A DNA stretch of 64,000 bases from JBCDKH01 sp964388485 (GTDB lineage Bacteria; Planctomycetota; Phycisphaerae; Tepidisphaerales; Tepidisphaeraceae), in the NCBI GenBank assembly GCA_964388485.1, contig CAYMAS010000012.1, positions 1-64,000 on the forward strand, written 5' to 3'. A model generated the notes under the pieces. It was given only the letters and a program-made list of their open reading frames with translations, was not told the origin of the DNA and did not search any database. This document shows positions 1 through 8,515 of this stretch, in pieces (position 1 is the stretch's first letter; every line of letters begins with the position of its first letter). Position numbers and translations under genes: made by a program.

Positions 1-42
1 CGGACCGACAAGGCGTGCTCATCGGAGCACCTGTCAAGTTAC

Positions 43-113
43 AAGCCGAGGGACCCCGCTTACGTCGCGGCGATCCAGACGAAGGCCCTCGGCTTCGCTC
101 GGGATGACGGACG
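43..113. repeat. Dispersed intergenic repeat, copy 1
   Basis: A 10-bp inverted repeat (AAGCCGAGGG at 43-52, CCCTCGGCTT at 86-95) is followed by the tag TCGCTCGGGATGACG. Degenerate relatives of the tag occur at 7039-7072, 7892-7935 and 19745-19765, always between genes. Short hairpin elements with a GGGATGAC-type tag are common between genes in many bacteria. I see no gene upstream of 155 apart from antisense frames. Confidence 0.5.
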
Positions 114-154
114 CGCAGCTGCCAGGCAACGTCAGTGCTAGCCTGCGCAGCCCG

Positions 155-1033
155 CTACTCGTGTGGAACGCCCAAGTCCTGCCGAACGAGGTGCTCTGCG
201 ATCGACCTCTGGATCGTCTGACTCTCCTCCATCGTCAGCACGGTGTTGTGATTCGCCCCATCGAGCTCGATCAACACGACTCGCCCCGCGTACGCCTGCC
301 GAACCCGGTCCTGGTAATCCGGCGGGATGATCTCGTCCGCCGTTGCCCGCAGGAAGATTGCAGGGGCATGGACCTGCTTGGCATTCCTGATTGAATCCAG
401 CTCGTCCGGCACGCCCGCCGCCACGGGACCGGCTAGCAGCCACAGGTTCCACCAGCCGAAACGGCCCAGAATCAACGGCTTCAACGGCGGCGGGTTCTTG
501 AGAATCAAGCCTGACACCGGCCGCTCTGCACGCTGCATCGCCGCGAGGGACAATGCCACCGCCGTACCCATTGAGTCGCCGTCGATGAAGCAGGGCCGCC
601 CGCCCGCCTCGTCGTGCATCGCCTGCCAGACGGCCGTTGCGGCGGGGACGAGATGATCGAGCTTCGCCTTGCCGTCCGAGCCGCCGAAGCCCGGATAATT
701 CAGGGCCCAGACCTCGGTCGGCTCGTCGTTCCACCGAAGAGCAATCTCGGTTGCTTCCCGCTCTGCCCGAGAGGCATTGCCCATGAGCCGCAGGACGAAG
801 CGTTCGGGCGTCGTTCCGATGGCGCTGCTGCTGCGAGCGACGTAGATTTCCATGTTGCCGATCGGCGTCGGCAGGTAGCGGGGCGTGGCACCGAAGGTGG
901 ACATCGGGTGCCGCGACGGGTGCAAAAGCACCTTGTCCGCCAGGAAGCTGCCGCAGCCGAGCGGGAACATCGCCACAACGTAGACCGCCGCCAGCCCGAC
1001 ATATGCCAGCAAGCGGCGGCGAGTCCTGGTCAT
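155..1033 (-). CDS. Alpha/beta hydrolase, probable lipoprotein
   Basis: 292 aa. A hydrophobic N-terminus (about residues 8-25) ends in a lipobox-like LGCG, so the protein is probably a membrane-anchored lipoprotein. The fold is read from the oxyanion region NYPGFGGSDG, the nucleophile elbow GDSMG (Ser about 154), the acid region TADEIIP and the C-terminal GANHNT, which together give a Ser-Asp-His triad. It resembles prolyl-oligopeptidase/BAAT-like hydrolases of unknown substrate. It lies 9 nt downstream of ndk on the same strand and could be co-transcribed. A TAAGCT box ends 6 nt before its ATG and overlaps the ndk stop codon. The substrate cannot be predicted. Confidence 0.85.
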   Translation of the reverse strand: MTRTRRRLLAYVGLAAVYVVAMFPLGCGSFLADKVLLHPSRHPMSTFGATPRYLPTPIGNMEIYVARSSSAIGTTPERFVLRLMGNASRAEREATEIALRWNDEPTEVWALNYPGFGGSDGKAKLDHLVPAATAVWQAMHDEAGGRPCFIDGDSMGTAVALSLAAMQRAERPVSGLILKNPPPLKPLILGRFGWWNLWLLAGPVAAGVPDELDSIRNAKQVHAPAIFLRATADEIIPPDYQDRVRQAYAGRVVLIELDGANHNTVLTMEESQTIQRSIAEHLVRQDLGVPHE

Positions 1034-1039
1034 TGCAGG

Positions 1040-1045
1040 AGCTTA
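1040..1045 (-). promoter_or_regulatory. Putative -10 box TAAGCT of the hydrolase gene
   Basis: TAAGCT on the minus strand ends 6 nt before the ATG at 1033 and includes the TAA stop of ndk. It fits the window-wide TAnnnT pattern but could be chance, since the gene may be read from the ndk promoter. Confidence 0.35.
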
Positions 1046-1450
1046 GCTTCCGAAGAAGAGCTTCAACTCACGCTCTGCCGACTCCGGCGAGTCGCTGCCG
1101 TGGACGAGGTTGGCGGTCATGTCGTGAGCGAAGTCGCCGCGGATCGTGCCGGGCTCGGCATCGGTGAACTTGGTTGCGCCCATCATCTTGCGGACGACGC
1201 CGACGACCTCCGGACCGCTGAGGCATAATGCCACGCTTGGGCCGCCCGTGATGAAGTCGACGAGGCTGTCGTAGAACGGCTTGCCCTTGTGCTCGCCGTA
1301 GTGCGTCTCGGCCCGGTCGCGCGAGACCGTGATTTGCTCCATCTTCTCGATGGTAAAGCCTTTGGCCTCGAATCGGCCGATGATCTCGCCGACGAGGCGG
1401 CGTTGGACGGCATCGGGCTTGAGCAGAACGAAGGTCTTTTGGTCGGCCAT
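1043..1450 (-). CDS. ndk: Nucleoside-diphosphate kinase
   Basis: 135 aa, slightly shorter than the usual 140-150. The enzyme transfers the gamma phosphate of ATP to NDPs through a phospho-histidine and balances cytosolic NTP pools. Diagnostic features are the N-terminal TFVLLKPDAVQR, the Kpn-loop region and the active-site NLVHGSDS with the catalytic His about residue 116. The frame stays open upstream, but MADQKTFVLLKPD is the correct family start. Position 1450 also has a TACAAT box 9 nt upstream and no Shine-Dalgarno sequence. The abhydrolase follows 9 nt downstream. Confidence 0.97.
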   Translation of the reverse strand: MADQKTFVLLKPDAVQRRLVGEIIGRFEAKGFTIEKMEQITVSRDRAETHYGEHKGKPFYDSLVDFITGGPSVALCLSGPEVVGVVRKMMGATKFTDAEPGTIRGDFAHDMTANLVHGSDSPESAERELKLFFGS

Positions 1451-1459
1451 GGGGCGGGC

Positions 1460-1465
1460 ATTGTA
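1460..1465 (-). promoter_or_regulatory. Putative -10 box TACAAT of ndk
   Basis: TACAAT on the minus strand ends 9 nt before the ndk ATG. The mRNA would have a leader of zero to a few nucleotides. There is no good -35 hexamer at 16-18 nt; a weak TTGCGG lies 19 nt upstream. Confidence 0.5.
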
Positions 1466-1479
1466 GACGGACAGAGCCG

Positions 1480-2568
1480 CTAAGCCGCAACGGCAAGGTG
1501 ACGCCGCTCGCGGAGCCGCGTCTTGAGGCGGTCGTAGTACTTCCGCGGGACCCGTCGTCGGCTGCCGCAGCGGCCGAGGACGATCCACTTCTTGGCGCTG
1601 CCGTGGAAGTCGCTGCCACCCGTCGCCAGCAGGTTGTGGCGGCGGCAAAGCTCCTTGAGTTCCGCAACGAAGCTCTCGCGGTGGTCGTTGTAGACGACCT
1701 CGATTCCGTCCAAACCGACGGCCGCGAGATTCGCCACCTCACTCGCCAGCTGTGCGAAATTCTGCTTGCGAAGCTGGTTCGGGTGGGCCAACGACACGAC
1801 GCCGCCCGCTTCGTGAACCGCAGCGATTGCTTCGGCCGGCTCGGGCTCGTGGCGATCGAACCGGAACCGGCCCGTGTTGCCCAGGTAGTAGCGGTAGGCC
1901 GCGTTGACGTGCGGGACGTAGCCCTTGAGAAACAGCAGCTTGGCGAAGTGCGGCCGGCCGATGACGAGTTCGTCGCCCGGTGCGGCGTCGCGTGGCCGGG
2001 CGATTTCGGCCACCTCTTCAAACGTGATCCGCACGCCGGCGGCATTGAGCTCGTTGATGAGAAAGTCGTTCCGCTCCTCGCGAGCGCCCTGCAGTCGCCG
2101 GACGAGGCTTTGCAGCACCGGGTGGTTCGGCTCGAAGCCGTAACCGAGCAGGTGCATCACGCCCGGCCTCGGGTAGGCAGCAGAGATTTCGATGCCCGGC
2201 AGGAACTCGATGCCGAGCCGGCCCGCCTCCGCCCGCGCCTCGGCGAGGCCGGCGGTCGTGTCGTGGTCGGTGATGGCCAACGCGCTGAGGCCCGCGGCCT
2301 TGGCTCGGCGAACGAGGCCGGTCGGTGAATCGGTGCCGTCGCTGGCGGTGGTGTGCGTGTGGAGGTCGACGTAGAGCTGGATCTGCGACGCGGCCGTGGG
2401 TTGTCGAGACACCCGGTATGCCGCCGGCCTCGCCTCGCCCAGGGCCCGCTTGAGCACTGTCGGCTTCAACGCCGGCCGGGTCGCGGCGGCCTGCGTGCCC
2501 CCGAACACCGCCAAGGATGCGGGTAATGGTGCCAAGTACTGCTTCACAAACGCCGTACGGTACCACAC
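1480..2568 (-). CDS. PHP-domain phosphoesterase (TrpH/RNase AM-like)
   Basis: Open from a GTG at 2568 (362 aa), but the PHP domain only begins at YVDLHTHTTASDG (about residue 66). The true start may therefore be one of several internal GTG codons, such as the one just before SRQPTAASQ. The metal-binding motifs of the PHP superfamily are all present in order: DLHTHT, ITDHDT, PGIEIS, SLAHPNQ and GSDFHG. The order and spacing match the TrpH/YciV type, which removes 3' phosphates from nucleoside 3',5'-bisphosphates or trims 5' RNA ends. The C-terminus is basic (RRRVPRKYYDRLKTRLRERR). It lies 29 nt upstream of ndk on the same strand. Confidence 0.85.
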   Translation of the reverse strand: MWYRTAFVKQYLAPLPASLAVFGGTQAAATRPALKPTVLKRALGEARPAAYRVSRQPTAASQIQLYVDLHTHTTASDGTDSPTGLVRRAKAAGLSALAITDHDTTAGLAEARAEAGRLGIEFLPGIEISAAYPRPGVMHLLGYGFEPNHPVLQSLVRRLQGAREERNDFLINELNAAGVRITFEEVAEIARPRDAAPGDELVIGRPHFAKLLFLKGYVPHVNAAYRYYLGNTGRFRFDRHEPEPAEAIAAVHEAGGVVSLAHPNQLRKQNFAQLASEVANLAAVGLDGIEVVYNDHRESFVAELKELCRRHNLLATGGSDFHGSAKKWIVLGRCGSRRRVPRKYYDRLKTRLRERRHLAVAA

Positions 2569-2603
2569 GACTCACGGTGCGGCCATGACGGAACTGGATG
2601 AAC

Positions 2604-3284
2604 TCAGTCCGGAAAAACGTGGTCCAAATCGACCGTAACCGCCCCCAACGCTTCCGATGATAACGTCGCCGGCCTCGTCAGCCGACGCTCGAGGCGATAC
2701 TGACCCCCAACGAGCACCAAGACCTCGATCGACTGGTCGCTGCCGTCGAGGATCCAGTAGTGCGGAATGCCCGCCTCGGCGTACCAGCGTCGTTTCGTGA
2801 CGCGGTCGTGCCGGACGTAGCCCTTGGAGACGCTCTCGACGACGAGCTGGGGCATGACGAACATCGGCCGATACTTCGCTGGCAGCGAAGCCAGCCCCTC
2901 GTCCGCCACGAGTTGCCGCTGACGGGCGACGGCCTCATTCGTGTAGACGGCAAGGTCGGGCGTCACGAGCCGGTCCGGCTCGCGCAGGAGCAGGTCGACT
3001 TCCTCCTTGAACCGATAGACCGTCGGCTCCACGAGGCGAGCCAACGCGGTATGAAGGTCCGAGGGCGGCGACCCGCTGCTCTCACCGGGGGGCGACATCT
3101 GGACGAGGATACCGTCGGCAATCTCGTACTTCTTTGCCTCGCTCTCCCAGCCGTAGCTTTCGTCAGCAAAGTCCTCCACGGTCCAGCCGGGCGTGCCCGG
3201 GCGGATGAGCTTCTCCTTCTCGTCGACGAGGTCCTCGACCTCATCGACGGCCTTGCTGTCGGCCGGCTCGGCGAGCAGTGTCAT
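2604..3284 (-). CDS. Uma2-family protein (DUF820, PD-(D/E)XK fold)
   Basis: 226 aa. The segment from about residue 85 shows the family's core: EEVDLLL, then TPDLAVY, then PQLVVESVSKGYVRHDRV followed by KRRWYAEAGIPHYWILD. In this family the D, the E of VES and a downstream K form a restriction-endonuclease-like active site. The family is greatly expanded in cyanobacteria and planctomycetes and its biological role is unknown. The N-terminal 30 residues are acidic. A TAAGAT box ends 6 nt before the ATG and no Shine-Dalgarno sequence is seen. It is not adjacent to a transposase. Confidence 0.85.
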   Translation of the reverse strand: MTLLAEPADSKAVDEVEDLVDEKEKLIRPGTPGWTVEDFADESYGWESEAKKYEIADGILVQMSPPGESSGSPPSDLHTALARLVEPTVYRFKEEVDLLLREPDRLVTPDLAVYTNEAVARQRQLVADEGLASLPAKYRPMFVMPQLVVESVSKGYVRHDRVTKRRWYAEAGIPHYWILDGSDQSIEVLVLVGGQYRLERRLTRPATLSSEALGAVTVDLDHVFPD

Positions 3285-3290
3285 AGCTTC

Positions 3291-3296
3291 ATCTTA
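3291..3296 (-). promoter_or_regulatory. Putative -10 box TAAGAT of the Uma2 gene
   Basis: TAAGAT on the minus strand lies 6 nt before the ATG at 3284, which is the spacing expected if transcription starts at or next to the A of the start codon. Confidence 0.5.
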
Positions 3297-3307
3297 CCAG
3301 ATCCGGG

Positions 3308-4294
3308 TCAGATCGTCCCGCTCGGATTCTCCGGCGTGTCCTCGAACAAGGGCGTGCTGAGGTAGCGTTCGCCGAAGGAGCACATGATCGTCACGATCGT
3401 CTTGCCCTTCATCTCGGGACGAGACGCCACCTGACGGGCCGCACAGATGTTGCCGCCGGAACTGATGCCGCCGAGAATGCCCTCCTCCTTCGCCAAGCGT
3501 TTCCCCCAGGCGAAGGCGTCGTCGTTGCTGATCTGGATCACCTCGTCAACCGCGTCCAAATGCAGGTTCTCCGGCACGAAGCCGGCACCGATGCCCTGGA
3601 TCTTGTGCGGGCCTGGCTGAAGCTCCTGGCCGTTACGCGTCTGCGTGATGACCGGCGAGTGGACCGGCTCGACGGCGAACGCCTTGAACTCGGGGTTCCG
3701 CTTCTTGAGGACTTCGGCGACGCCGGTGATCGTCCCGCCCGTGCCGACGCCGGCAACGATGGCGTCGACCTTGCCGCCGGTGTCGGCCCAGATCTCCTCG
3801 GCCGTCGTTTCCATGTGGATCTCCGGGTTCGCCGGGTTGTGGAACTGACCCGGGACGAAGCTGTTGTCGATGGTCTTCGACAGCTCGTCCGCCTTGGCGA
3901 TGGCCCCCTTCATGCCCTTGGCGGCCTCGGTCAGCTCCAATTCGGCACCCAATGCCTTGAGCAGTCGACGCCGCTCGATGCTCATGCTTTCCGGCATCGT
4001 CAGAATGCAGCGATATCCCTTGGCGGCGCACATGAACGCCAGGGCAATGCCTGTGTTACCGCTGGTCGGCTCGATGACGACGCTGCCGGGCTTGAGGTGG
4101 CCCGCCTCCTCGGCCTTGGTGATCATGTTGTAGCCGATGCGGTCCTTGACGCTGGCGAGCGGGTTGAAGAACTCGCACTTGGCCAGGATCGTCGCGCCGC
4201 CCTCGGGGGCGAGGCGGTTGATCCGCACGAGCGGCGTCCCGGCGACGGTGTCGGCGATTGAATCGTAAATGCGGCCGTGGGGCTTGAGAGGCAT
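3308..4294 (-). CDS. cysK: Cysteine synthase A (O-acetylserine sulfhydrylase)
   Basis: 328 aa, normal length. This PLP enzyme makes L-cysteine from O-acetyl-L-serine and sulfide in the cytosol. The Schiff-base lysine lies in NPLASVKDRIGYNM (about residue 47). The substrate loop is EPTSGNTGIALA and the phosphate-binding glycine loop is GVGTGGTITG. The C-terminal serine region SSGGNICAA is also present. The start MPLKPHGRIYDSIADTVAGTPLV is typical. The neighbours are unrelated, so it is probably transcribed alone. A TAGGAT hexamer sits 22 nt upstream of the ATG, so this gene may have a short true leader. Confidence 0.97.
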   Translation of the reverse strand: MPLKPHGRIYDSIADTVAGTPLVRINRLAPEGGATILAKCEFFNPLASVKDRIGYNMITKAEEAGHLKPGSVVIEPTSGNTGIALAFMCAAKGYRCILTMPESMSIERRRLLKALGAELELTEAAKGMKGAIAKADELSKTIDNSFVPGQFHNPANPEIHMETTAEEIWADTGGKVDAIVAGVGTGGTITGVAEVLKKRNPEFKAFAVEPVHSPVITQTRNGQELQPGPHKIQGIGAGFVPENLHLDAVDEVIQISNDDAFAWGKRLAKEEGILGGISSGGNICAARQVASRPEMKGKTIVTIMCSFGERYLSTPLFEDTPENPSGTI

Positions 4295-4393
4295 GATGAA
4301 GGAATAGGTGAAGCGAATCCTAGTCGTCTACCGGCAATGGTAGCAAGTCGGCTCCAGCCTCGGCCAGGTGCCGCAACGGGCGTCACTAGGCGT

Positions 4394-4399
4394 TATAAT
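4394..4399 (+). promoter_or_regulatory. Consensus -10 box TATAAT
   Basis: A perfect TATAAT ends 6 nt before the GTG at 4406. No TTGACA-like hexamer is visible at 16-18 nt upstream. It is the strongest single example of the leaderless-type arrangement in this window. Confidence 0.6.
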
Positions 4400-4405
4400 G
4401 AGGCC

Positions 4406-5221
4406 GTGAAGCGTCTCTTGCCGGGCCTGGTCTCCGTCACGTTCCGCCAGCACGGCGTCGAGGAGGTGATGCGATTGGTTCAGGAGGCTGGCTTGAGCGG
4501 CATCGAGTGGGGCGGCGATGTGCATGTGCCCCATGGCGACGTTCATATTGCCCGCGATGTCGCCAGACGGATGGTCGATGGCGGGCTGACGACCCCTTGC
4601 TACGGGTCCTACTACCGCCTAGGCCACGCGGCGGACGACGATGTCCCGGACTTCGAGGCGGTGGTCGAGACGGCTCAAATCTTGTCGGCGCCGACGGTTC
4701 GAGTCTGGGCAGGCCGACGCAATCCTGATGAAGCCGACAGCAGTTACCTGTCGCGTGTTTATGAAGACGCTCAACGCGTAGCGGATTTGGCGAAGTCTGT
4801 CGACATCCAGATCGCCGTCGAGTGGCACGGCAACACGTTGACGCACACGGCCCAAGGGGCACGGGACCTCGCGATGGCGGTGCCGGAACTGTTGTTCGAC
4901 TGGCAGCCGTCGAGGCATCGGGATGTCGAGCAACGGCGTCATGAGCTCCGCAGCATCGGCCGGCTTGCTCACATGCACGTTTTTCACTGGAAAGAGGGTC
5001 ACGACGGCCAGGCGATTCGTCGGCCGCTTGCCGAAGCGTCAGACGCTTGGCCGATTTACCTCATGGACGCCGCGCTCAAGCCGATGAGCAGCGTGATCGG
5101 CGACACCTTTGCCCTGATCGAGTTCGTTCGCGACAACGACCCCGTTCAATTTCGAGAGGACGCCAAAGTGCTTAAGCAGTGGGTCGAGAACGTGAACGAG
5201 ACCTTCATCGCCGGGACCTAG
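4406..5221 (+). CDS. Sugar phosphate isomerase/epimerase-like TIM barrel
   Basis: 271 aa from the GTG at 4406; the frame is open further upstream but homologous-looking sequence starts at MKRLLPGLVSVTF. It belongs to the xylose-isomerase-like/AP endonuclease family 2 fold. Metal-ligand positions typical of the family are visible: GIEWGGDVH, IAVEWHGNTLTH (Glu), LLFDWQPSRH and HMHVFHWKEG. The substrate is unknown; relatives isomerise or epimerise sugars and inositol derivatives, or act as dehydratases. It is divergent from cysK and followed by 438 nt without a clear gene. Confidence 0.8.
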   Translation: MKRLLPGLVSVTFRQHGVEEVMRLVQEAGLSGIEWGGDVHVPHGDVHIARDVARRMVDGGLTTPCYGSYYRLGHAADDDVPDFEAVVETAQILSAPTVRVWAGRRNPDEADSSYLSRVYEDAQRVADLAKSVDIQIAVEWHGNTLTHTAQGARDLAMAVPELLFDWQPSRHRDVEQRRHELRSIGRLAHMHVFHWKEGHDGQAIRRPLAEASDAWPIYLMDAALKPMSSVIGDTFALIEFVRDNDPVQFREDAKVLKQWVENVNETFIAGT

Positions 5222-5659
5222 AGCTCCCTGATCCGACTCAGCAAAGGGCCGCATAACTCGCCGCCGCCAGGAGAGCGATGCGGAGCTTGGTCGTCCCTAG
5301 AAGCCGCTCAGCGCCGGCGAGGATTGACCGGTTGAACTCTCCCATTCGCGCAGAACGGCGAGAGAACAGGCGGAACCACGACACAGTCTGTCGCCGGGCA
5401 ATTGCTATGCCACCTTCGGCGACCTGTGCCTGGAGCCGGCAGGTGACGTCGGGGACGGTCGGGCGAGCGGCCGATGTTGCAAAACGGCAACACGCGATGT
5501 CCCTGGCGCTGCCGAAATGCGTCGTCAGGAGCAGGCAGCACACACGGCTCTAACAAAAAAGCGGTTGTGGAAGTTGGTCGCATGCGTGACCATCGATATG
5601 CTCGATTTCTGACACCCGCGCCTTGAGTCTGTGATTTGCAGGCGCAGAAGAGGAACCTT
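5222..5659. other. Intergenic stretch before the GAF-AraC gene
   Basis: No gene here convinces me. A minus-strand frame ends around 5238 in a hydrophobic alanine-rich tail, but it has no recognisable start, ribosome site or family. The last 20 nt hold the ribosome site of the next gene. Confidence 0.4.
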
Positions 5660-6997
5660 ATGGACGCCAGACCTCACAACCTCGTCGCAGCGGACCACGG
5701 CGGCACCATCGCCTACAACACGACTCTTGAGCGGCTCTCGGGCGTCGTTCGCTTCAGCGATGCCGTCATGTCGACAAGCTTGCCTCGCGGGGGGCTGCAA
5801 ATCACCCAGCCGAGGCAGACGGATCTGCAACGCATGCGGCTTTACTGCCGATTCGTCCACGCGCTCGATGCCGCCGCGTGGCAAGCCATGACGTTCGGCG
5901 TGACGACCCGGCTCAGCGACGTGATCGGCGAGTCGCCGGCCGGATCACCGACGAGCGAGGTCGACTTGAAGATTGGTCTCATGGGCCGAGACCTCGGCCA
6001 TGCCGGCCGAGCGTTCCGCGATCAGTTCCTGCGGCCCCACGGGCTCGAACATTACGTCGCCGTTCCGCTCGAGGCCCCGGTGCTTCGCGGCTACATGGGC
6101 CTGCTGCACCTCTACCGGACCAAAGAGGCCGGAGATTTTACCGATGACGAGGTTCGTCGACTGACCCGCGTCGGTAAGGAATTTGACGAGGTCCACGAGC
6201 GGCAGCAAGAGTTGGAGCGATTTAAGCACGACACGCACCCGCTGTCCCACCACATCCGGTTCCGGCAGTTCCCGATCGTCCGCGGACCTCGCCTCGTGGC
6301 CACCCAGGATCGACTACATGTGCTCGATGACGTGCTCCGGCACAATCTACTCGGAATCATCCAACAACGCTTCGAGCAGATGACGCTCGATGTGGAAGTC
6401 GAGCAGGAGGACGAGGTCGATCTCCACGCCAGCGGCTTCGATCCGCGGCTTCGGCCGGTCGGCGTCGGGTCCAATGCGGATCGACTGCTCGTGCCGGATC
6501 GCCTTGGCGACTGCTGGGCGTTCCGGTTGGCGCTGTTCCCGCGTTATCCGGCCATTACCGGTAATCTGGAGCAGGACGAGCCCGTTGCCTTCGCGAGCCA
6601 TCAGCCTGATTGCGAAGCCTGGAGCAGCCTTCGCCCCAGCGACTTCGCCGCCGACGACGAGATCGGCCGGCTGATCCCGGCGATGCAGTTCATGCAGGAG
6701 AATTTCGCCGGCGAGGCGAGTTTGCAACGCATTGCCCGCACCGTGCACCTCTCGCCGTTCCATTTCCACCGGCGGTTCACCGACCTGCTCGGCATCACGC
6801 CCAAGCACTACTTGTTCGATTGCCAGGTGGCCGAAAGCAAGCGTCGATTGGCGGCGGACGAGATGGAGCTCCGGGACATTGCCGACTTGTGCGGCTTCGC
6901 TCACCAGTCACACTTTACAAGCCGGTTCAAGCAGGCGACCGGCCTGACGCCGACGCAGTGGCGTCGACTGGCGAAGGAAGCCAAGCAAACGGGCTGA
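5660..6997 (+). CDS. AraC-family regulator with GAF-like sensor domain
   Basis: 445 aa. GAGGA 7 nt upstream fixes the start at ATG 5660, making this one of the few Region 1 genes with a Shine-Dalgarno site. Residues about 15-190 look like a GAF-type sensor (TFGVTTRLSDVIG, then YVAVPLEAPVLRGYMGLLHLYR). A middle stretch follows, and a C-terminal AraC double helix-turn-helix covers about residues 335-440: MQFMQENFAGEASLQRIA, then LSPFHFHRRFTDLLGITPKHYL, then IADLCGFAHQSHFTSRFK. It probably activates or represses transcription in response to a small ligand. The target is unknown and the next gene, mqnA, is an unlikely one. Confidence 0.85.
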   Translation: MDARPHNLVAADHGGTIAYNTTLERLSGVVRFSDAVMSTSLPRGGLQITQPRQTDLQRMRLYCRFVHALDAAAWQAMTFGVTTRLSDVIGESPAGSPTSEVDLKIGLMGRDLGHAGRAFRDQFLRPHGLEHYVAVPLEAPVLRGYMGLLHLYRTKEAGDFTDDEVRRLTRVGKEFDEVHERQQELERFKHDTHPLSHHIRFRQFPIVRGPRLVATQDRLHVLDDVLRHNLLGIIQQRFEQMTLDVEVEQEDEVDLHASGFDPRLRPVGVGSNADRLLVPDRLGDCWAFRLALFPRYPAITGNLEQDEPVAFASHQPDCEAWSSLRPSDFAADDEIGRLIPAMQFMQENFAGEASLQRIARTVHLSPFHFHRRFTDLLGITPKHYLFDCQVAESKRRLAADEMELRDIADLCGFAHQSHFTSRFKQATGLTPTQWRRLAKEAKQTG

Positions 6998-7038
6998 TCC
7001 CGGCGGACAGAGGAACGAAAACACCACGGTTGGCTTCT

Positions 7039-7072
7039 GATTCCCTCATCCCGAGCAAACCGAGGGACCTCG
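7039..7072. repeat. Dispersed intergenic repeat, copy 2 (degenerate)
   Basis: The sequence TTCCCTCATCCCGAGC followed by AAACCGAGGGACCTC is a reverse-complement relative of the element at 43-113. It lies in the gap between the AraC gene and mqnA. Confidence 0.45.
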
Positions 7073-7114
7073 CCCCGGTGCATGCACGCTGAAAGCTCGA
7101 CGGCACGAGGCCGC

Positions 7115-7120
7115 TACCTT
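7115..7120 (+). promoter_or_regulatory. Putative -10 box TACCTT of mqnA
   Basis: TACCTT ends 5 nt before the GTG start of mqnA. There is no Shine-Dalgarno sequence. Confidence 0.45.
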
Positions 7121-7125
7121 CGACC

Positions 7126-7854
7126 GTGCTCCGTGTCGCCAGCGTCGCCTATGTCAACGCCAAGCCGCTCGTCGAGGGGTTGGCGGAGGTGTGCGACCTG
7201 AGCTTTGAGGTGCCGAGTCGTCTGCTGGGGCGGATGCAGGACGAGACGGCTGACGTAGGGCTGCTGCCGACGATCGATTTGCTGCAACTCGACCGGCCTG
7301 TGATCGTCCCGAGCGGCGGCATCGGGTGCGACGGGCCGACGTTGACGGTTCGGCTCTTCGCCAAGCGGCCGCTGGAGACGGTGACGTCCCTGGCGGTCGA
7401 CCCTGACAGCCACACGAGCGTTGCCCTGAGCCGAATCATCTTCAAACGCCGCTTCGGCTTTCTGCCCCATTATTTGCCATTATCCCGACGAACGGGCGGC
7501 GACGACGAGGCATTGCTACTCATTGGTGACAAGGTCATCACCGAAGAGCCGGCCGATTACCGGCACCAGCTCGACCTGGGTTTGGCTTGGAAGGAACTGA
7601 CGGGGCGGCCGTTTGTCTTTGCCGTCTGGGCCGCCCGCCGCGGCGTCGATCTGGGCGACCTGCCGGATCAACTCACCGCCGCCCGGCAGCGCGGGATGAG
7701 TCGTATCGACCAGCTCGTTCGCGACCACGCCGTCCCCGCCGGCTGGCCCGCCGACGTGGCCCGACGCTACTACACAAGCTACCTCCGCTACGACATCGGC
7801 CCCGACCAACTGGAAGCGATCGATCACTTCCACAAGCTCGCCGCGGCGACGTGA
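7126..7854 (+). CDS. mqnA: Chorismate dehydratase, futalosine pathway
   Basis: 242 aa with a GTG start. MqnA converts chorismate to 3-enolpyruvyl-benzoate, the first committed step of the futalosine route to menaquinone. The periplasmic-binding-protein-like fold is recognised from the opening RVASVAYVNAKPL, the region ADVGLLPTID, the DPDSHTSVALSRIIF segment and GDKVITEE, followed by DLGLAWKELTGRPFVFAVWAAR, all characteristic of the family. Length is normal for MqnA (about 230-290). No other mqn gene lies in the window, so the pathway must be scattered. This implies menaquinone-based respiration. Confidence 0.92.
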   Translation: MLRVASVAYVNAKPLVEGLAEVCDLSFEVPSRLLGRMQDETADVGLLPTIDLLQLDRPVIVPSGGIGCDGPTLTVRLFAKRPLETVTSLAVDPDSHTSVALSRIIFKRRFGFLPHYLPLSRRTGGDDEALLLIGDKVITEEPADYRHQLDLGLAWKELTGRPFVFAVWAARRGVDLGDLPDQLTAARQRGMSRIDQLVRDHAVPAGWPADVARRYYTSYLRYDIGPDQLEAIDHFHKLAAAT

Positions 7855-7891
7855 GCGCCTTGGCGATGTTCGGTAGCCTCCGTCGTTCCTC

Positions 7892-7935
7892 GCTGCAAGC
7901 GGGATGACGCACGGCTGCAAGCGGGATGACGCACG
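7892..7935. repeat. 22-bp tandem duplication carrying the GGGATGACG tag
   Basis: Two perfect head-to-tail copies (7892-7913 and 7914-7935) begin GCTGCAAGCGGGATGACG. They lie between the convergent ends of mqnA and the next gene. The tag matches the dispersed element at 43-113, so this is probably a duplicated fragment of that family. Confidence 0.7.
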
Positions 7936-7945
7936 CCAAGCTGCT

Positions 7946-8515
7946 CTAGCTTCGCCGACTCGGCTTTACGACTTCCATGATGGCCTGCGTCTTGATAACG
8001 GTCTGGAACTCGTCGAAGAGGTGGAAGCTTTGAACGAGCAGCTCACTGGCTCGGCATTCGACGTCCAGGACACCCAGGAACGACCCACGGCCCTCGTTGG
8101 CGGTGTTGGGAACTTCAGTCCACATCAGCTCCCGCTTCTGGGCGTAATCCAGAATCTCGCGGCGGGTGGCATCGTAGAGCGTGCCTTGCAGCTGCTCTTC
8201 CTGCGTCGAGATCATGTAGCGGATGTTGTCGTGCGTTTCGGCTTCGTGGCACCGCTCACCGCGACACGGCACGTCTTCGATCAGGTTCAGGCTCGGCTTC
8301 GTGTCGTGGCCGCTGACAAGGATCTCGGTCAGGTGGCTGTCACCGGCATCGAACTCGACGAGGTGGCCGCCGTTGATGAGGTGGATGTGGGCGCTGTAGG
8401 CGCGACGTTCGACGTCCTGGGTGCGGAACCGTCGGAAGAGTTCCGGGTGAACCGGGTTGCTGTAGAGCAGCAGGCTAAGGGCGAACTGCTTGCGTTGCTT
8501 CGTGCGGGTGCTCAT
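7946..8515 (-). CDS. Conserved-looking hypothetical protein
   Basis: 189 aa, family not recognised. The protein starts MSTRTKQRKQFALSLLLYSNPVHPELF and contains AYSAHIHLINGGHLVEF and IEDVPCRGERCHEAET, giving two cysteines five residues apart next to histidines. There is no signal peptide or membrane segment. Coding character is supported by the lack of strong alternatives on either strand and by ordinary amino acid composition, including aromatic residues. It converges on mqnA and is upstream of the CPBP protease gene on the same strand, but 309 nt separate them. No function is proposed. Confidence 0.65.
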   Translation of the reverse strand: MSTRTKQRKQFALSLLLYSNPVHPELFRRFRTQDVERRAYSAHIHLINGGHLVEFDAGDSHLTEILVSGHDTKPSLNLIEDVPCRGERCHEAETHDNIRYMISTQEEQLQGTLYDATRREILDYAQKRELMWTEVPNTANEGRGSFLGVLDVECRASELLVQSFHLFDEFQTVIKTQAIMEVVKPSRRS